From Collinsella sp. OM04-5 (GTDB taxonomy: Bacteria > Actinomycetota > Coriobacteriia > Coriobacteriales > Coriobacteriaceae), in NCBI RefSeq assembly GCF_003439125.1, contig NZ_QSUU01000012.1, positions 21,247 through 85,246 of the forward strand: a stretch of DNA of 64,000 nt, in the 5' to 3' direction. Each line of letters begins with the position of its first letter. Position 1 is the stretch's first letter. Below the pieces are notes generated by a model. That model worked only from the letters and a program-made list of their open reading frames with translations. It did no database searches and had not been told where the DNA came from. Positions 9,537 to 16,174 of the stretch are shown here, piece by piece. Made by a program: the position numbers and the translations under genes.

Positions 9537-10589
9537 ATGAATCCCAAGACTAAATCTCAGGACATTCGCGACTTGAGCCAAAACGATATTCGCGAGCTCG
9601 TGGCCGAACTTGGCCAGCCCGCCTTCCGCGCGAAGCAGCTCATCGAATGGGTCTTTGAGAAGAACGTTTGTTCGTTTGACGATATGACCAACCTTCCCAA
9701 GGCTTTCCGTGAGCAGCTTAAAGAGGCTTTTGCCTTTGATACGCCGACTGAACTCACCAAGCAGGTTTCCAAAGATGGCTCGCGCAAGTATCTGCTCGAG
9801 TACCACGATGGCATTTCCGTCGAGACTGTCGGCATGCCCCGTCGTAACAAGCTTTCCGTCTGCGTTTCCACCCAGGCAGGCTGCGGCATGGGCTGCGCCT
9901 TTTGCGCCACCGGTCTCAACGGCCTCAAGCGCTCTCTGACCGCTCAAGAGATCGTCGACCAGGTGCTTCATGTATCCAACGACTTTGGCGAGCGTGCCAC
10001 AAGTGTTGTCTTCATGGGCCAGGGCGAGCCGTTTGCCAACTACGACGAGGTTCTCAAGGCACTGCGTATCCTCAACGACCCCGATGGCATCGGTATCGGC
10101 GCTCGTCACCTCACCGTCTCTACCAGCGGCGTTATTCCCGGTATTCGCAAATTTGCCGATATCCCCGAGCAGTTCACTCTTGCCGTTTCCCTGCATTCCG
10201 CCATCCAGTCGACGCGCAATAAGCTCATGCCCGGTGTTAAGAAGTACACGCTGCTTCGCCTTCACGAAGCGCTTCAGTTCTACACCGAGAAGACTGGCCG
10301 CCGCCCGACCTATGAGTATGCCATGATCGAAGGCGTCAACGACACGAATCCCGAGATGCAGGCACTCTGCGACTTCTGCGAGGGAACGCTGTGCCACGTT
10401 AACCTGATTCAACTTAACGACATCGAGGGCAGCCCGCTCAAGCCGTCGCCGATTCATAAGGTTGAGGATCTTCAGCGTCGTCTTGAGTCCCGTGGCATCG
10501 AGACCACGATTCGTAACTCCCGTGGTAACGATATTGACGCCGCTTGCGGACAGCTGAAACAGCGCTTCAAAGTTCAGAAGAACGCATAG
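9537..10589 (+). CDS. rlmN: dual-specificity RNA methyltransferase RlmN (23S A2503 / tRNA A37)
   Basis: 350 residues. A radical-SAM enzyme that methylates C2 of adenosine 2503 in 23S rRNA and A37 of some tRNAs. The CxxxCxxC cluster motif is C116-C120-C123 (CGMGCAFC) inside the family signature. The conserved C-terminal cysteine that forms the methylated-RNA intermediate is C337 in NDIDAACGQL. GQGEPFANYD and HLTVSTSG are also typical. Start ATG with AAAGG about 8 bases upstream. A strong terminator and a parS-like site follow. Its wobble codons are less GC-biased than those of ddl to the left. Confidence 0.95.
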   Translation: MNPKTKSQDIRDLSQNDIRELVAELGQPAFRAKQLIEWVFEKNVCSFDDMTNLPKAFREQLKEAFAFDTPTELTKQVSKDGSRKYLLEYHDGISVETVGMPRRNKLSVCVSTQAGCGMGCAFCATGLNGLKRSLTAQEIVDQVLHVSNDFGERATSVVFMGQGEPFANYDEVLKALRILNDPDGIGIGARHLTVSTSGVIPGIRKFADIPEQFTLAVSLHSAIQSTRNKLMPGVKKYTLLRLHEALQFYTEKTGRRPTYEYAMIEGVNDTNPEMQALCDFCEGTLCHVNLIQLNDIEGSPLKPSPIHKVEDLQRRLESRGIETTIRNSRGNDIDAACGQLKQRFKVQKNA

Positions 10590-10607
10590 GGGAGTCGCAC
10601 TCCAAAA

Positions 10608-10623
10608 CGTTTCATGTGAAACA
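10608..10623. promoter_or_regulatory. parS-like ParB site, 2 mismatches
   Basis: CGTTTCATGTGAAACA differs from the general parS palindrome TGTTTCACGTGAAACA at two positions (1 and 8). It lies just after rlmN, about 2.2 kb from the main parS cluster. Probably a weaker ParB loading site. Confidence 0.55.
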
Positions 10624-10626
10624 TCG

Positions 10627-10668
10627 AACGGCCCCGGTTGCAGGATATGCAACCGGGGCCGTTTCATT
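10627..10668 (+). terminator. rlmN terminator
   Basis: A perfect 16-bp stem (10627-10642 with 10648-10663, GC-rich, loop GGATA) followed by TTTCATTTATT. It ends rlmN transcription and adjoins the parS-like site. Confidence 0.85.
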
Positions 10669-10724
10669 TATTGACCTCAATTTTGAATCAGTTGCTTCCT
10701 GTCCCATTTTTTACGGCCAAAATA

Positions 10725-10760
10725 AGGGGCCCTTGTCTCATGAATCAGACAAGGACCCCT
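10725..10760 (-). terminator. terminator of the parAB operon
   Basis: A 14-bp stem (10725-10738 with 10747-10760, one mismatch) with an 8-base loop. Read leftwards it is followed by TTATTTTGG, so it probably ends the parA-parB-small-protein transcript. It may work both ways, since the other side reads CAAAATTT. Confidence 0.65.
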
Positions 10761-10780
10761 CAAAATTTACTGAGTAATTG

Positions 10781-10792
10781 TTAGGTACCTAA
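10781..10792. repeat. palindrome TTAGGTACCTAA, copy 1
   Basis: The same perfect palindrome as at 14285-14296, here overlapping the stop codon of the small membrane protein gene. Confidence 0.5.
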
Positions 10793-11043
10793 TAGCCCAC
10801 ATTTTCCCATTGGTTGCTAACCCAACCTTGATTAATCTTGGGATTCTTCGTTACCTGAGCAGTTCGCATGGCAACATCTTCTGTCATAACATCCATTTTC
10901 TTCTTGGACGTATCGACGATATCTTGCGCACCACGAAGCAAACGACCTCGGAGCTCATCGTCTGTCGCGATTTTATAGCCAGCAAAGGCACCAGCCGCGA
11001 CAGTCGTCGCCAATGCAATCGCAGTTAAAATCTTATTCCTCAT
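10789..11043 (-). CDS. small membrane-anchored protein downstream of parB (YtxH-like)
   Basis: 84 residues. Residues 5-25 form one hydrophobic segment (ILTAIALATTVAAGAFAGYK), followed by a charged, probably helical tail. The layout resembles YtxH-type proteins, but the assignment is weak. I chose ATG 11043 because AAGGAG lies 8 bases upstream; this makes the gene overlap parB by 11 bases, so translation is probably coupled to ParB. A membrane protein tied to the partition operon is unusual and could link the origin to the membrane, which is only a guess. AT-richer than most of the window. Confidence 0.6.
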   Translation of the reverse strand: MRNKILTAIALATTVAAGAFAGYKIATDDELRGRLLRGAQDIVDTSKKKMDVMTEDVAMRTAQVTKNPKINQGWVSNQWENVGY

Positions 11044-11938
11044 CTTGGTCTCCTTGATCAAACTGAATCATTTCACCAAGAATACGAGAGAGTTCTTCCT
11101 CGTCTTTAAACTCAATCTCAATCTTATTCTTTCCACGTGAGCTCTTCACACGTACGTTGGTATTAAATACCTGACGAAGTACACGGGCAGCCTTTTTAAA
11201 AGACTGAGGCGTTGCAGGCCTCGACGTTTTAGGCGTCTCTCCGGCAGAAAACAACGGAGCAAGATTTTCTGTCGCTCTTACGGAAAGACCCTCTGCAACA
11301 ACCTTCTCAGCAAGTCGAATTCGAGCGTCCTCATAGGGAACAGCAAGAATCGCACGTGCATGACCAGCAGTAAGTTTACCCTCAAAAATCATCTGCTGAA
11401 CAACTTCGGGGAGATCGAGAAGGCGCAGTGAGTTTGTAATTGCAGAGCGTGACTTGCTTACAGCCTTCGACAATGCCTCTTGGGTCATACCACTGGCATC
11501 AATGAGCTGGCGATACCCCTTGGCTTCTTCAACGGGATTCAGATCAGAACGCTGAAGGTTTTCGATAAGTGCAAGGGCCAGCATCTCTTCATCATTAACA
11601 TCTTTAATGATGACAGGCAGTTCCTCAAGACCAGCAAGCTTTGACGCTTGGTAACGACGTTCACCAGCAATGATCTCATAGCCGTTTCCGTGCTTGCGAA
11701 CCAAAAGCGGCTGCAAAACACCATGCTCTTGGATTGACTCACTCAACTCGCGAAGTTCAGTTTCGTTAAAGTGAATTCGCGGCTGATTAGGGTTGGGAAC
11801 GATATCCTCAATAGGGAGTTTTGTTTCAGATGCGGCATTTGAAGCAGATGCAGCCGAACCACCGGTCTCATATTCGGCCTCTGAGACCAAAGCATTGAGA
11901 CCACGTCCTAATCCGCCACGTTTCTTTGCACTAGGCAC
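11033..11938 (-). CDS. parB: chromosome partitioning protein ParB (CTPase, parS-binding)
   Basis: 301 residues. Binds parS and spreads along DNA as a CTP-dependent clamp, guiding origin segregation with ParA and SMC. Conserved parts: PNQPRIHF, ELSESIQEHGVLQPL, the CTP-binding GERRYQAS, and ALIENLQRSDLNPVEEA. A helix-turn-helix follows (MTQEALSKAVSKSRSAITNSLRLL), and the C-terminal dimer domain contains a lysine-rich piece. Its start overlaps the end of parA by 8 bases. Codon use is clearly AT-richer than in ddl or gyrB. Confidence 0.95.
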   Translation of the reverse strand: MPSAKKRGGLGRGLNALVSEAEYETGGSAASASNAASETKLPIEDIVPNPNQPRIHFNETELRELSESIQEHGVLQPLLVRKHGNGYEIIAGERRYQASKLAGLEELPVIIKDVNDEEMLALALIENLQRSDLNPVEEAKGYRQLIDASGMTQEALSKAVSKSRSAITNSLRLLDLPEVVQQMIFEGKLTAGHARAILAVPYEDARIRLAEKVVAEGLSVRATENLAPLFSAGETPKTSRPATPQSFKKAARVLRQVFNTNVRVKSSRGKNKIEIEFKDEEELSRILGEMIQFDQGDQDEE

Positions 11939-12731
11939 GCTTGATCACCTCTTTTGCAAGGTTCATATACGCTTTTGCACCCTTATTTTGAGGTGCATAG
12001 GTAATTACCGGTTCTCCAAAAGACGGAGCTTCGGAGATTTTAACTGTACGGGGAATCAACGTCTTAAACGCCTTATCACCAAAGTACGATTGAACCTCCT
12101 CAACAACCTGATTCGACAGAGAAGTACGCGAGTCATACATGGTCATAAGCACGCCATAGGTGTCTAAGCCCTTGTTCAGACGTGATTTGACCATCTTCAT
12201 TGACTCAAGCAGCTTCGTAACACCCTCAAGTGCATAATACTCGCACTGGATCGGAATCAAAACACTGTCTGCTGCAGTCAGGGCGTTGATTGTAAGCAAG
12301 CCGAGCGAAGGAGGACAGTCAATGAAAATAAAATCGAACTCGTCCTGAATTGGCTCAAGCAAATCTTTGAGGCGGGTTTCACGAGCAATTGCGCTTACGA
12401 GCTCAATTTCCGCGCCTGCAAGCTGAATGGTAGCCGGAATTACGAATACCTTTTTGCAATTTGTATCAAGAACAAGTGATTCTGCCGGCACATCATTCAA
12501 CAATGCATCATAGATGCAGCGATCAAGGTCTTCTTTTTCAATTCCGAATCCACTGGTGCTGTTTCCCTGCGGATCAAAATCGACAATCAGTGTCTTACGA
12601 CCCTGCTCACCCAGTGCTGCTGCAAGGTTTACAGCCGTCGTCGACTTACCGACACCGCCTTTTTGATTGATGATTGCAATGATACGCGTGTCTTTTGCGC
12701 TCTTAGAACGCTTAACGTCGCGAAATCCCAC
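11931..12731 (-). CDS. parA: chromosome partitioning ATPase ParA/Soj
   Basis: 266 residues. A deviant Walker A ATPase, NQKGGVGKSTTAVN near residues 22-35, with VDFDPQGNSTSG and IFIDCPPSLG further on. It binds nucleoid DNA in the ATP form and moves ParB-parS complexes; in many bacteria it also adjusts DnaA activity. It starts at a GTG (12729-12731) with GGAGG just upstream. Three parS sites occupy the 134 bases between it and rsmG, overlapping its likely promoter, so ParB may autoregulate the operon. Confidence 0.95.
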   Translation of the reverse strand: MGFRDVKRSKSAKDTRIIAIINQKGGVGKSTTAVNLAAALGEQGRKTLIVDFDPQGNSTSGFGIEKEDLDRCIYDALLNDVPAESLVLDTNCKKVFVIPATIQLAGAEIELVSAIARETRLKDLLEPIQDEFDFIFIDCPPSLGLLTINALTAADSVLIPIQCEYYALEGVTKLLESMKMVKSRLNKGLDTYGVLMTMYDSRTSLSNQVVEEVQSYFGDKAFKTLIPRTVKISEAPSFGEPVITYAPQNKGAKAYMNLAKEVIKRA

Positions 12732-12770
12732 GGTCCCTCCTGGTGTGTATTAATGCTGTCAAACGGAGGA

Positions 12771-12786
12771 TGTTTCACGCGAAACA
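12771..12786. promoter_or_regulatory. parS site 1 (one mismatch)
   Basis: TGTTTCACGCGAAACA, one change from the consensus palindrome, 40 bases upstream of parA. Confidence 0.85.
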
Positions 12787-12809
12787 TTCCGATTCGATAT
12801 CAACCGCCA

Positions 12810-12825
12810 TGTTTCACGTGAAACA
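12810..12825. promoter_or_regulatory. parS site 2 (perfect)
   Basis: TGTTTCACGTGAAACA, the exact consensus parS palindrome, in the parA-rsmG gap. Confidence 0.93.
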
Positions 12826-12848
12826 CTGCAAGTTGTTAGTATCCATTA

Positions 12849-12864
12849 TGTTTCACGTGAAACA
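12849..12864. promoter_or_regulatory. parS site 3 (perfect)
   Basis: A second exact TGTTTCACGTGAAACA. The three sites are spaced 39 bases apart start to start, nearly four helical turns. The site ends two bases before the rsmG stop codon. Confidence 0.93.
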
Positions 12865-12865
12865 T

Positions 12866-13603
12866 CTAGGCAAGCGGATTCTTCTTTGCCATGCCATTTG
12901 CACGAGGCAATGAGACAGATGCTGGATGGCTCTTCTTAAGAACAATGAACTCCCTGTGGCCCAAGCCCTCAGGCAAATCGATTGCGTCATTCAGAAGCAA
13001 AGTAAAGCCGCAAATCTTAGCTACTGACATGCCGGAAGCAAGCTCCTCATCCGAAGGATTGCCCTTGGTGATAACAAATAGCCCTCCATCTTTGAGGAAC
13101 GGAGCCGCATACTCAACAAGAATCGGTAGAGGGGCCAGTGCGCGGGCGGTTACGACAGAGAACTGCTTCTTATGGTTTCGAGCATATTCTTCAAGACGAT
13201 CATGGACCGCATGAGCATGTTTCAATCCAAGAGCATGGACAAAGGAATCGACAGCATCAACCTTCTTGCCAACAGAGTCAATATAAGTAGCTTTACGATG
13301 CGTGGCTATGGTTAACGGAATACCAGGGAAGCCCGCACCTGTACCCATATCGAGCAAAGCTCCCTCAGGAGCCTTATTGATATAGGGGAGTAAAACAAGT
13401 GAGTCGAGGATATGAAGTACTGCAGCATCTTCTACGTTGAGAATACGGGTGAGATTGGTTGTCTTATTTGTTTCCAAAACCAAATCCAAATGCTTGATAC
13501 ATTTCCTCAGCTCAACATCAGTTACGCTCGAGGAATACTCTTTGCAATAGGAAGTTAGGCGACTCAACATCTCGTCAGCTTGCTGCTCAGTAAGTACTAA
13601 CAA
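12866..13603 (-). CDS. rsmG: 16S rRNA (guanine-527-N7)-methyltransferase RsmG
   Basis: 245 residues with the chosen start. SAM-dependent methyltransferase acting on G527 of 16S rRNA; loss gives streptomycin resistance in other bacteria. Motif I is LLDMGTGAGFPGIPL, with later ARALAPLPILVEYAAP. I prefer the TTG at 13603, which has AAGGAG 7 bases upstream. The longer reading from a TTG at 13651 would begin inside the flanking terminator. The last bases abut parS site 3. Codon use is AT-rich like parAB. Confidence 0.88.
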   Translation of the reverse strand: MLVLTEQQADEMLSRLTSYCKEYSSSVTDVELRKCIKHLDLVLETNKTTNLTRILNVEDAAVLHILDSLVLLPYINKAPEGALLDMGTGAGFPGIPLTIATHRKATYIDSVGKKVDAVDSFVHALGLKHAHAVHDRLEEYARNHKKQFSVVTARALAPLPILVEYAAPFLKDGGLFVITKGNPSDEELASGMSVAKICGFTLLLNDAIDLPEGLGHREFIVLKKSHPASVSLPRANGMAKKNPLA

Positions 13604-13647
13604 CGAAAGCTCCTTTCTGACAAAAATCAGTGTATCGAGAACTTTTG

Positions 13648-13681
13648 ACAAAAAAAGGGGACGTGGAAACCACGTCCCCTT
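13648..13681 (-). terminator. terminator of the rpmH-jag operon
   Basis: A perfect 12-bp stem (13655-13666 with 13670-13681, AAGGGGACGTGG) and a 3-base loop, followed leftwards by seven T residues. It separates jag from rsmG. Confidence 0.92.
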
Positions 13682-13699
13682 AGCATAAGCTCGAGTAGA

Positions 13700-14269
13700 T
13701 TATCGAGCAACAATCACCACATGGCGATCGGGGTCAGAACCCTCAGAATGAGTATCGACGGCATCATTGCCACGAAGTGCAATGTGAACCAGTCGGCGCT
13801 CGTAGGCATTCATGGGCGGAAGCGAAACACTCTTATGAGTGCGGATGGCACGCTCGGCAGCAGACTGAGCCATGGAGGCAACCTTGTCCTGTCGGCGGCT
13901 CTTGTATCCCTCGACGTCCACTACAACCGGATACCTAAAGCCAAGCTTGCGGCTCACCAGCAAAGAGAACATAACCTGAAGGGCATCAAGGGTACGACCA
14001 TGACGGCCAATGAGAACAGCAAGATCAGGAGCGGTAACATCCAAAATCAGCTCGCCCTCGTCACCCTCGTACTCATCAATAGGAGAGTTGGCGGCATCGA
14101 AGTGCGAAAGGATGGAACGCAGAATGGAAATCGCAACATCGGCGATGGTGTCGAGCTCCTCATCGGTCAGCTCTTCACCGGCCTTGTAGCGCTGTGCAAT
14201 CTCGGGATAATCGCCCACAATCTGCGGGGCAACCTCCTCAAGCATATCCTCGATGATCTCTTCAGACAT
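13700..14269 (-). CDS. Jag/KhpB-like RNA-binding protein (KH and R3H domains)
   Basis: 189 residues. A type II KH domain (LILDVTAPDLAVLIGRHGR) is followed by an R3H domain with RLVHIAL near the end. Family members bind RNA, partner KhpA and affect cell elongation. The N-terminal Jag_N part of longer homologues is absent; instead there is a short acidic start. ATG 14269 has GGAG 7 bases upstream, better than an in-frame TTG at 14281. It sits directly after yidC, the usual gene order. Confidence 0.88.
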   Translation of the reverse strand: MSEEIIEDMLEEVAPQIVGDYPEIAQRYKAGEELTDEELDTIADVAISILRSILSHFDAANSPIDEYEGDEGELILDVTAPDLAVLIGRHGRTLDALQVMFSLLVSRKLGFRYPVVVDVEGYKSRRQDKVASMAQSAAERAIRTHKSVSLPPMNAYERRLVHIALRGNDAVDTHSEGSDPDRHVVIVAR

Positions 14270-14284
14270 AACGTACTCCAAAAG

Positions 14285-14296
14285 TTAGGTACCTAA
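14285..14296. repeat. palindrome TTAGGTACCTAA, copy 2
   Basis: A perfect 12-base palindrome between yidC and jag. The same 12-mer occurs at 10781-10792 over the stop codon of the small gene behind parB. Role unknown. Confidence 0.5.
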
Positions 14297-14314
14297 ATAA
14301 GATTGATATCCCGA

Positions 14315-15085
14315 CTACTTCTTCTTGTGCGGGCGCGGCTTCTTCTCGCGACGGGTAACCTCGACCTGCAGCGGAGCGTTCTTGAGGCGCTCCTCCTCAT
14401 CGGCCTTAGCCTTGTCGATAACCTTCTGTGTCACGAAGATCTGCTGGATAACCTGCCAGGCAGAAGACACATCGTAGTACAGCAGAACACCAACGGGAAG
14501 GCTCCAGCCCATCCAAAGCATCATGACCGTCATGACAACGGCCATCATACGCATGCTCTGGGCCTGCTGGCCGGTCTGGTTGCGCGACATATAGAGCTGC
14601 GGAATCAGGGTCAGGACGGCAAACAGGATCAGGCAGACCAGCGCAGGCAGTGCAACCATAAAGCCATCGGCAAAGGAAGCGCTCGGCGTGGTGGTCAGGT
14701 CGGGCAGGATGTTGAAGAACGAGAACGTGCCCTCGTTAAAGTACTGCGGCAGGTTACGAAGCAGCGTAAACAGGGCAAACAGGATAGGCATCTGAATCAG
14801 AAGCGGCAGACAACCAGCCATGGGGTTGAACTTGTTCTCGCTGTAGAACTTCTGCATCTCCTCGGCCTGACGCTGGGGATCGTCGGCATAGCGCTCCTGG
14901 ATCTCGAGCATCTTGGGCTGCAGCACCTGCATGCGAGCCGTCGACTTGGTCGACTTGAGCATAAGCGGCGTCAGCAGCAGACGGATGATGACCACCAGGA
15001 TGATGATGGACAGGCCCCAGTCGACCGCAAAGGTCTGGATGAGCTTGAGCAGCTCGAAAAGGATGTTAACGATCCAATCCCACAT
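14315..15085 (-). CDS. yidC: membrane protein insertase YidC/Oxa1
   Basis: 256 residues. Inserts proteins into the cytoplasmic membrane, alone or with SecYEG. Five hydrophobic segments fit the Gram-positive short form without the large periplasmic domain. Recognisable parts are the first helix with its conserved Arg (ILVVIIRLLLTPL), NPMAGCLPLLIQMPILFAL, and a lysine/arginine-rich tail (KKPRPHKKK) that can contact ribosomes. Start ATG 30 bases after yidD. No lipobox signal is visible at the N-terminus. Confidence 0.93.
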   Translation of the reverse strand: MWDWIVNILFELLKLIQTFAVDWGLSIIILVVIIRLLLTPLMLKSTKSTARMQVLQPKMLEIQERYADDPQRQAEEMQKFYSENKFNPMAGCLPLLIQMPILFALFTLLRNLPQYFNEGTFSFFNILPDLTTTPSASFADGFMVALPALVCLILFAVLTLIPQLYMSRNQTGQQAQSMRMMAVVMTVMMLWMGWSLPVGVLLYYDVSSAWQVIQQIFVTQKVIDKAKADEEERLKNAPLQVEVTRREKKPRPHKKK

Positions 15086-15114
15086 GTAAGTTTTCCTCCG
15101 ATAGCGAGTGCCCG

Positions 15115-15342
15115 CTAGGGCACAGGGTCATAACCGCCGACGTGCAGGGGATTGCAGCGAGCGATGCGCCTCACGGCAAGCCAGCAGCCTCTCAAAACAC
15201 CGTACTTCTCAATCGCCTGGATGGCGTATTGCGAGCACGTTGGGTAATAAATGCAGGCGTCAGGCAATAAGGGCGAAATAACCTGTTGATATATGCGAAT
15301 AGGAGCGATGGCAACACGTCGCAAAACGTGGTTGCTCATCAC
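15115..15342 (-). CDS. yidD: membrane protein insertion efficiency factor YidD
   Basis: 75 residues, normal length. The family signature is intact: YYPTCSQYAIQAIEKYG and CNPLHVGGYDPVP. Small membrane-associated protein that helps YidC-dependent insertion. Overlaps rnpA by 4 bases, so the two are translationally coupled. Confidence 0.93.
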   Translation of the reverse strand: MMSNHVLRRVAIAPIRIYQQVISPLLPDACIYYPTCSQYAIQAIEKYGVLRGCWLAVRRIARCNPLHVGGYDPVP

Positions 15343-15674
15343 TCCTCCCCGGCAACGCCGGCGCGTTTCATAAGCGAACGCAATGCATTGTCCATCTCCT
15401 GCGGCGAGGAAACCCTCGTCTTGGGAGTTGCGAACAAGATGATGTCATAACCCGCAACGGGAAATCCACAGCTGCGGGCGGCCTCGCGCATCACACGCTT
15501 AGAACGGTTGCGCACGACAGCACAACCGAGCCGTTTAGCACCAACGAAGGCGACCCTTCCGGAGTCGCCTTCGCCAACCGATTCACATATGGTCATTCGA
15601 ATCAGAGGGTGATTGAAACGACGCCCCTGACTGAACACATGCTCGAAATCTTGCCGAGACTTAATAGTCTTCAT
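15339..15674 (-). CDS. rnpA: ribonuclease P protein component
   Basis: 111 residues. Protein subunit that helps the RNase P RNA cleave 5' leaders from tRNA precursors. The RNR signature is present as VRNRSKRVMREAAR, preceded by GRRFNHPLIRM. It follows rpmH by 20 bases and overlaps yidD, the standard order at bacterial origins. Confidence 0.93.
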   Translation of the reverse strand: MKTIKSRQDFEHVFSQGRRFNHPLIRMTICESVGEGDSGRVAFVGAKRLGCAVVRNRSKRVMREAARSCGFPVAGYDIILFATPKTRVSSPQEMDNALRSLMKRAGVAGEE

Positions 15675-15694
15675 GCGAGATGTGTGTATCGCTG

Positions 15695-15829
15695 CTAGAC
15701 AGTGAGACGCTTGCGGCCCTTGGCGCGACGACGGGCGAGCACGGCACGACCACCCTTGGAGGCCATACGGGCACGGAAGCCATGGGTCTTGGCACGCTTA
15801 CGCTTATTAGGCTGATACGTACGCTTCAT
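15695..15829 (-). CDS. rpmH: 50S ribosomal protein L34
   Basis: 44 residues, [18 protein letters not shown] onward, an almost invariant small basic protein of the large subunit. The start is ATG 15829 with AGGA upstream; a longer in-frame reading has no support. First gene of the operon, 73 bases downstream of a strong promoter. Confidence 0.96.
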   Translation of the reverse strand: MKRTYQPNKRKRAKTHGFRARMASKGGRAVLARRRAKGRKRLTV

Positions 15830-15901
15830 CTTAAGTTCCTCCTGCTGCATTTCGAGTGTCCGCGGGGGCGCGGACGCAGATATAGACACGTGAGCTTGAA
15901 G

Positions 15902-15931
15902 ATTGTAGGGAAATCAATGTTCAAATGTCAA
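15902..15931 (-). promoter_or_regulatory. rpmH operon promoter
   Basis: Read leftwards: TTGACA (15931-15926), an 18-base spacer, then TACAAT (15907-15902). Near-consensus vegetative promoter in the right place for rpmH. Confidence 0.85.
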
Positions 15932-16028
15932 GAAATCAAAGGTAAAAGGTTGCGCAGTTCACACGGTTCCCCCATAAGCCGAGCTCGATTTAGCGGTGCA
16001 TGGCAACTTTTCACGATATTTCATCGAG

Positions 16029-16090
16029 TTTTCAACAGGTCATGTTGGCAATGTTGAGAACTTTTCGTCCGTTTTCCAAAGTTTTCAACA
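16029..16090. other. left part of oriC: DnaA-box-like cluster upstream of dnaA region
   Basis: In the 345-base gene-free gap 15830-16174, TTTTCAACA occurs at 16029-16037 and again at 16082-16090. Between them are TTCTCAACA on the other strand (16052-16060) and TTTTCCAAA (16072-16080). These resemble the classical box TTATCCACA with two changes. More copies lie in the following gene (17215-17223, 17245-17253) and after dnaA. The cluster may be one half of the origin and may also control transcription of the dnaA operon. Most of the rest of the gap holds the rpmH promoter. Confidence 0.6.
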
Positions 16091-16174
16091 GGTTTTGAAA
16101 AGTTGTCGAAAGATGAGAAACATTGCACGGTGAGCTACTATTTGTTCGAAACCTTTTGAAAGATTGCGAGCGGC

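Noticed and set aside
9441..10667. 408-codon frame opposite rlmN
   Set aside because: rlmN is certain on the other strand; the frame runs through its terminator.
13604..13651. Longer rsmG start at TTG 13651
   Set aside because: It would start in the terminator of the neighbouring operon; the TTG at 13603 has a good ribosome site.
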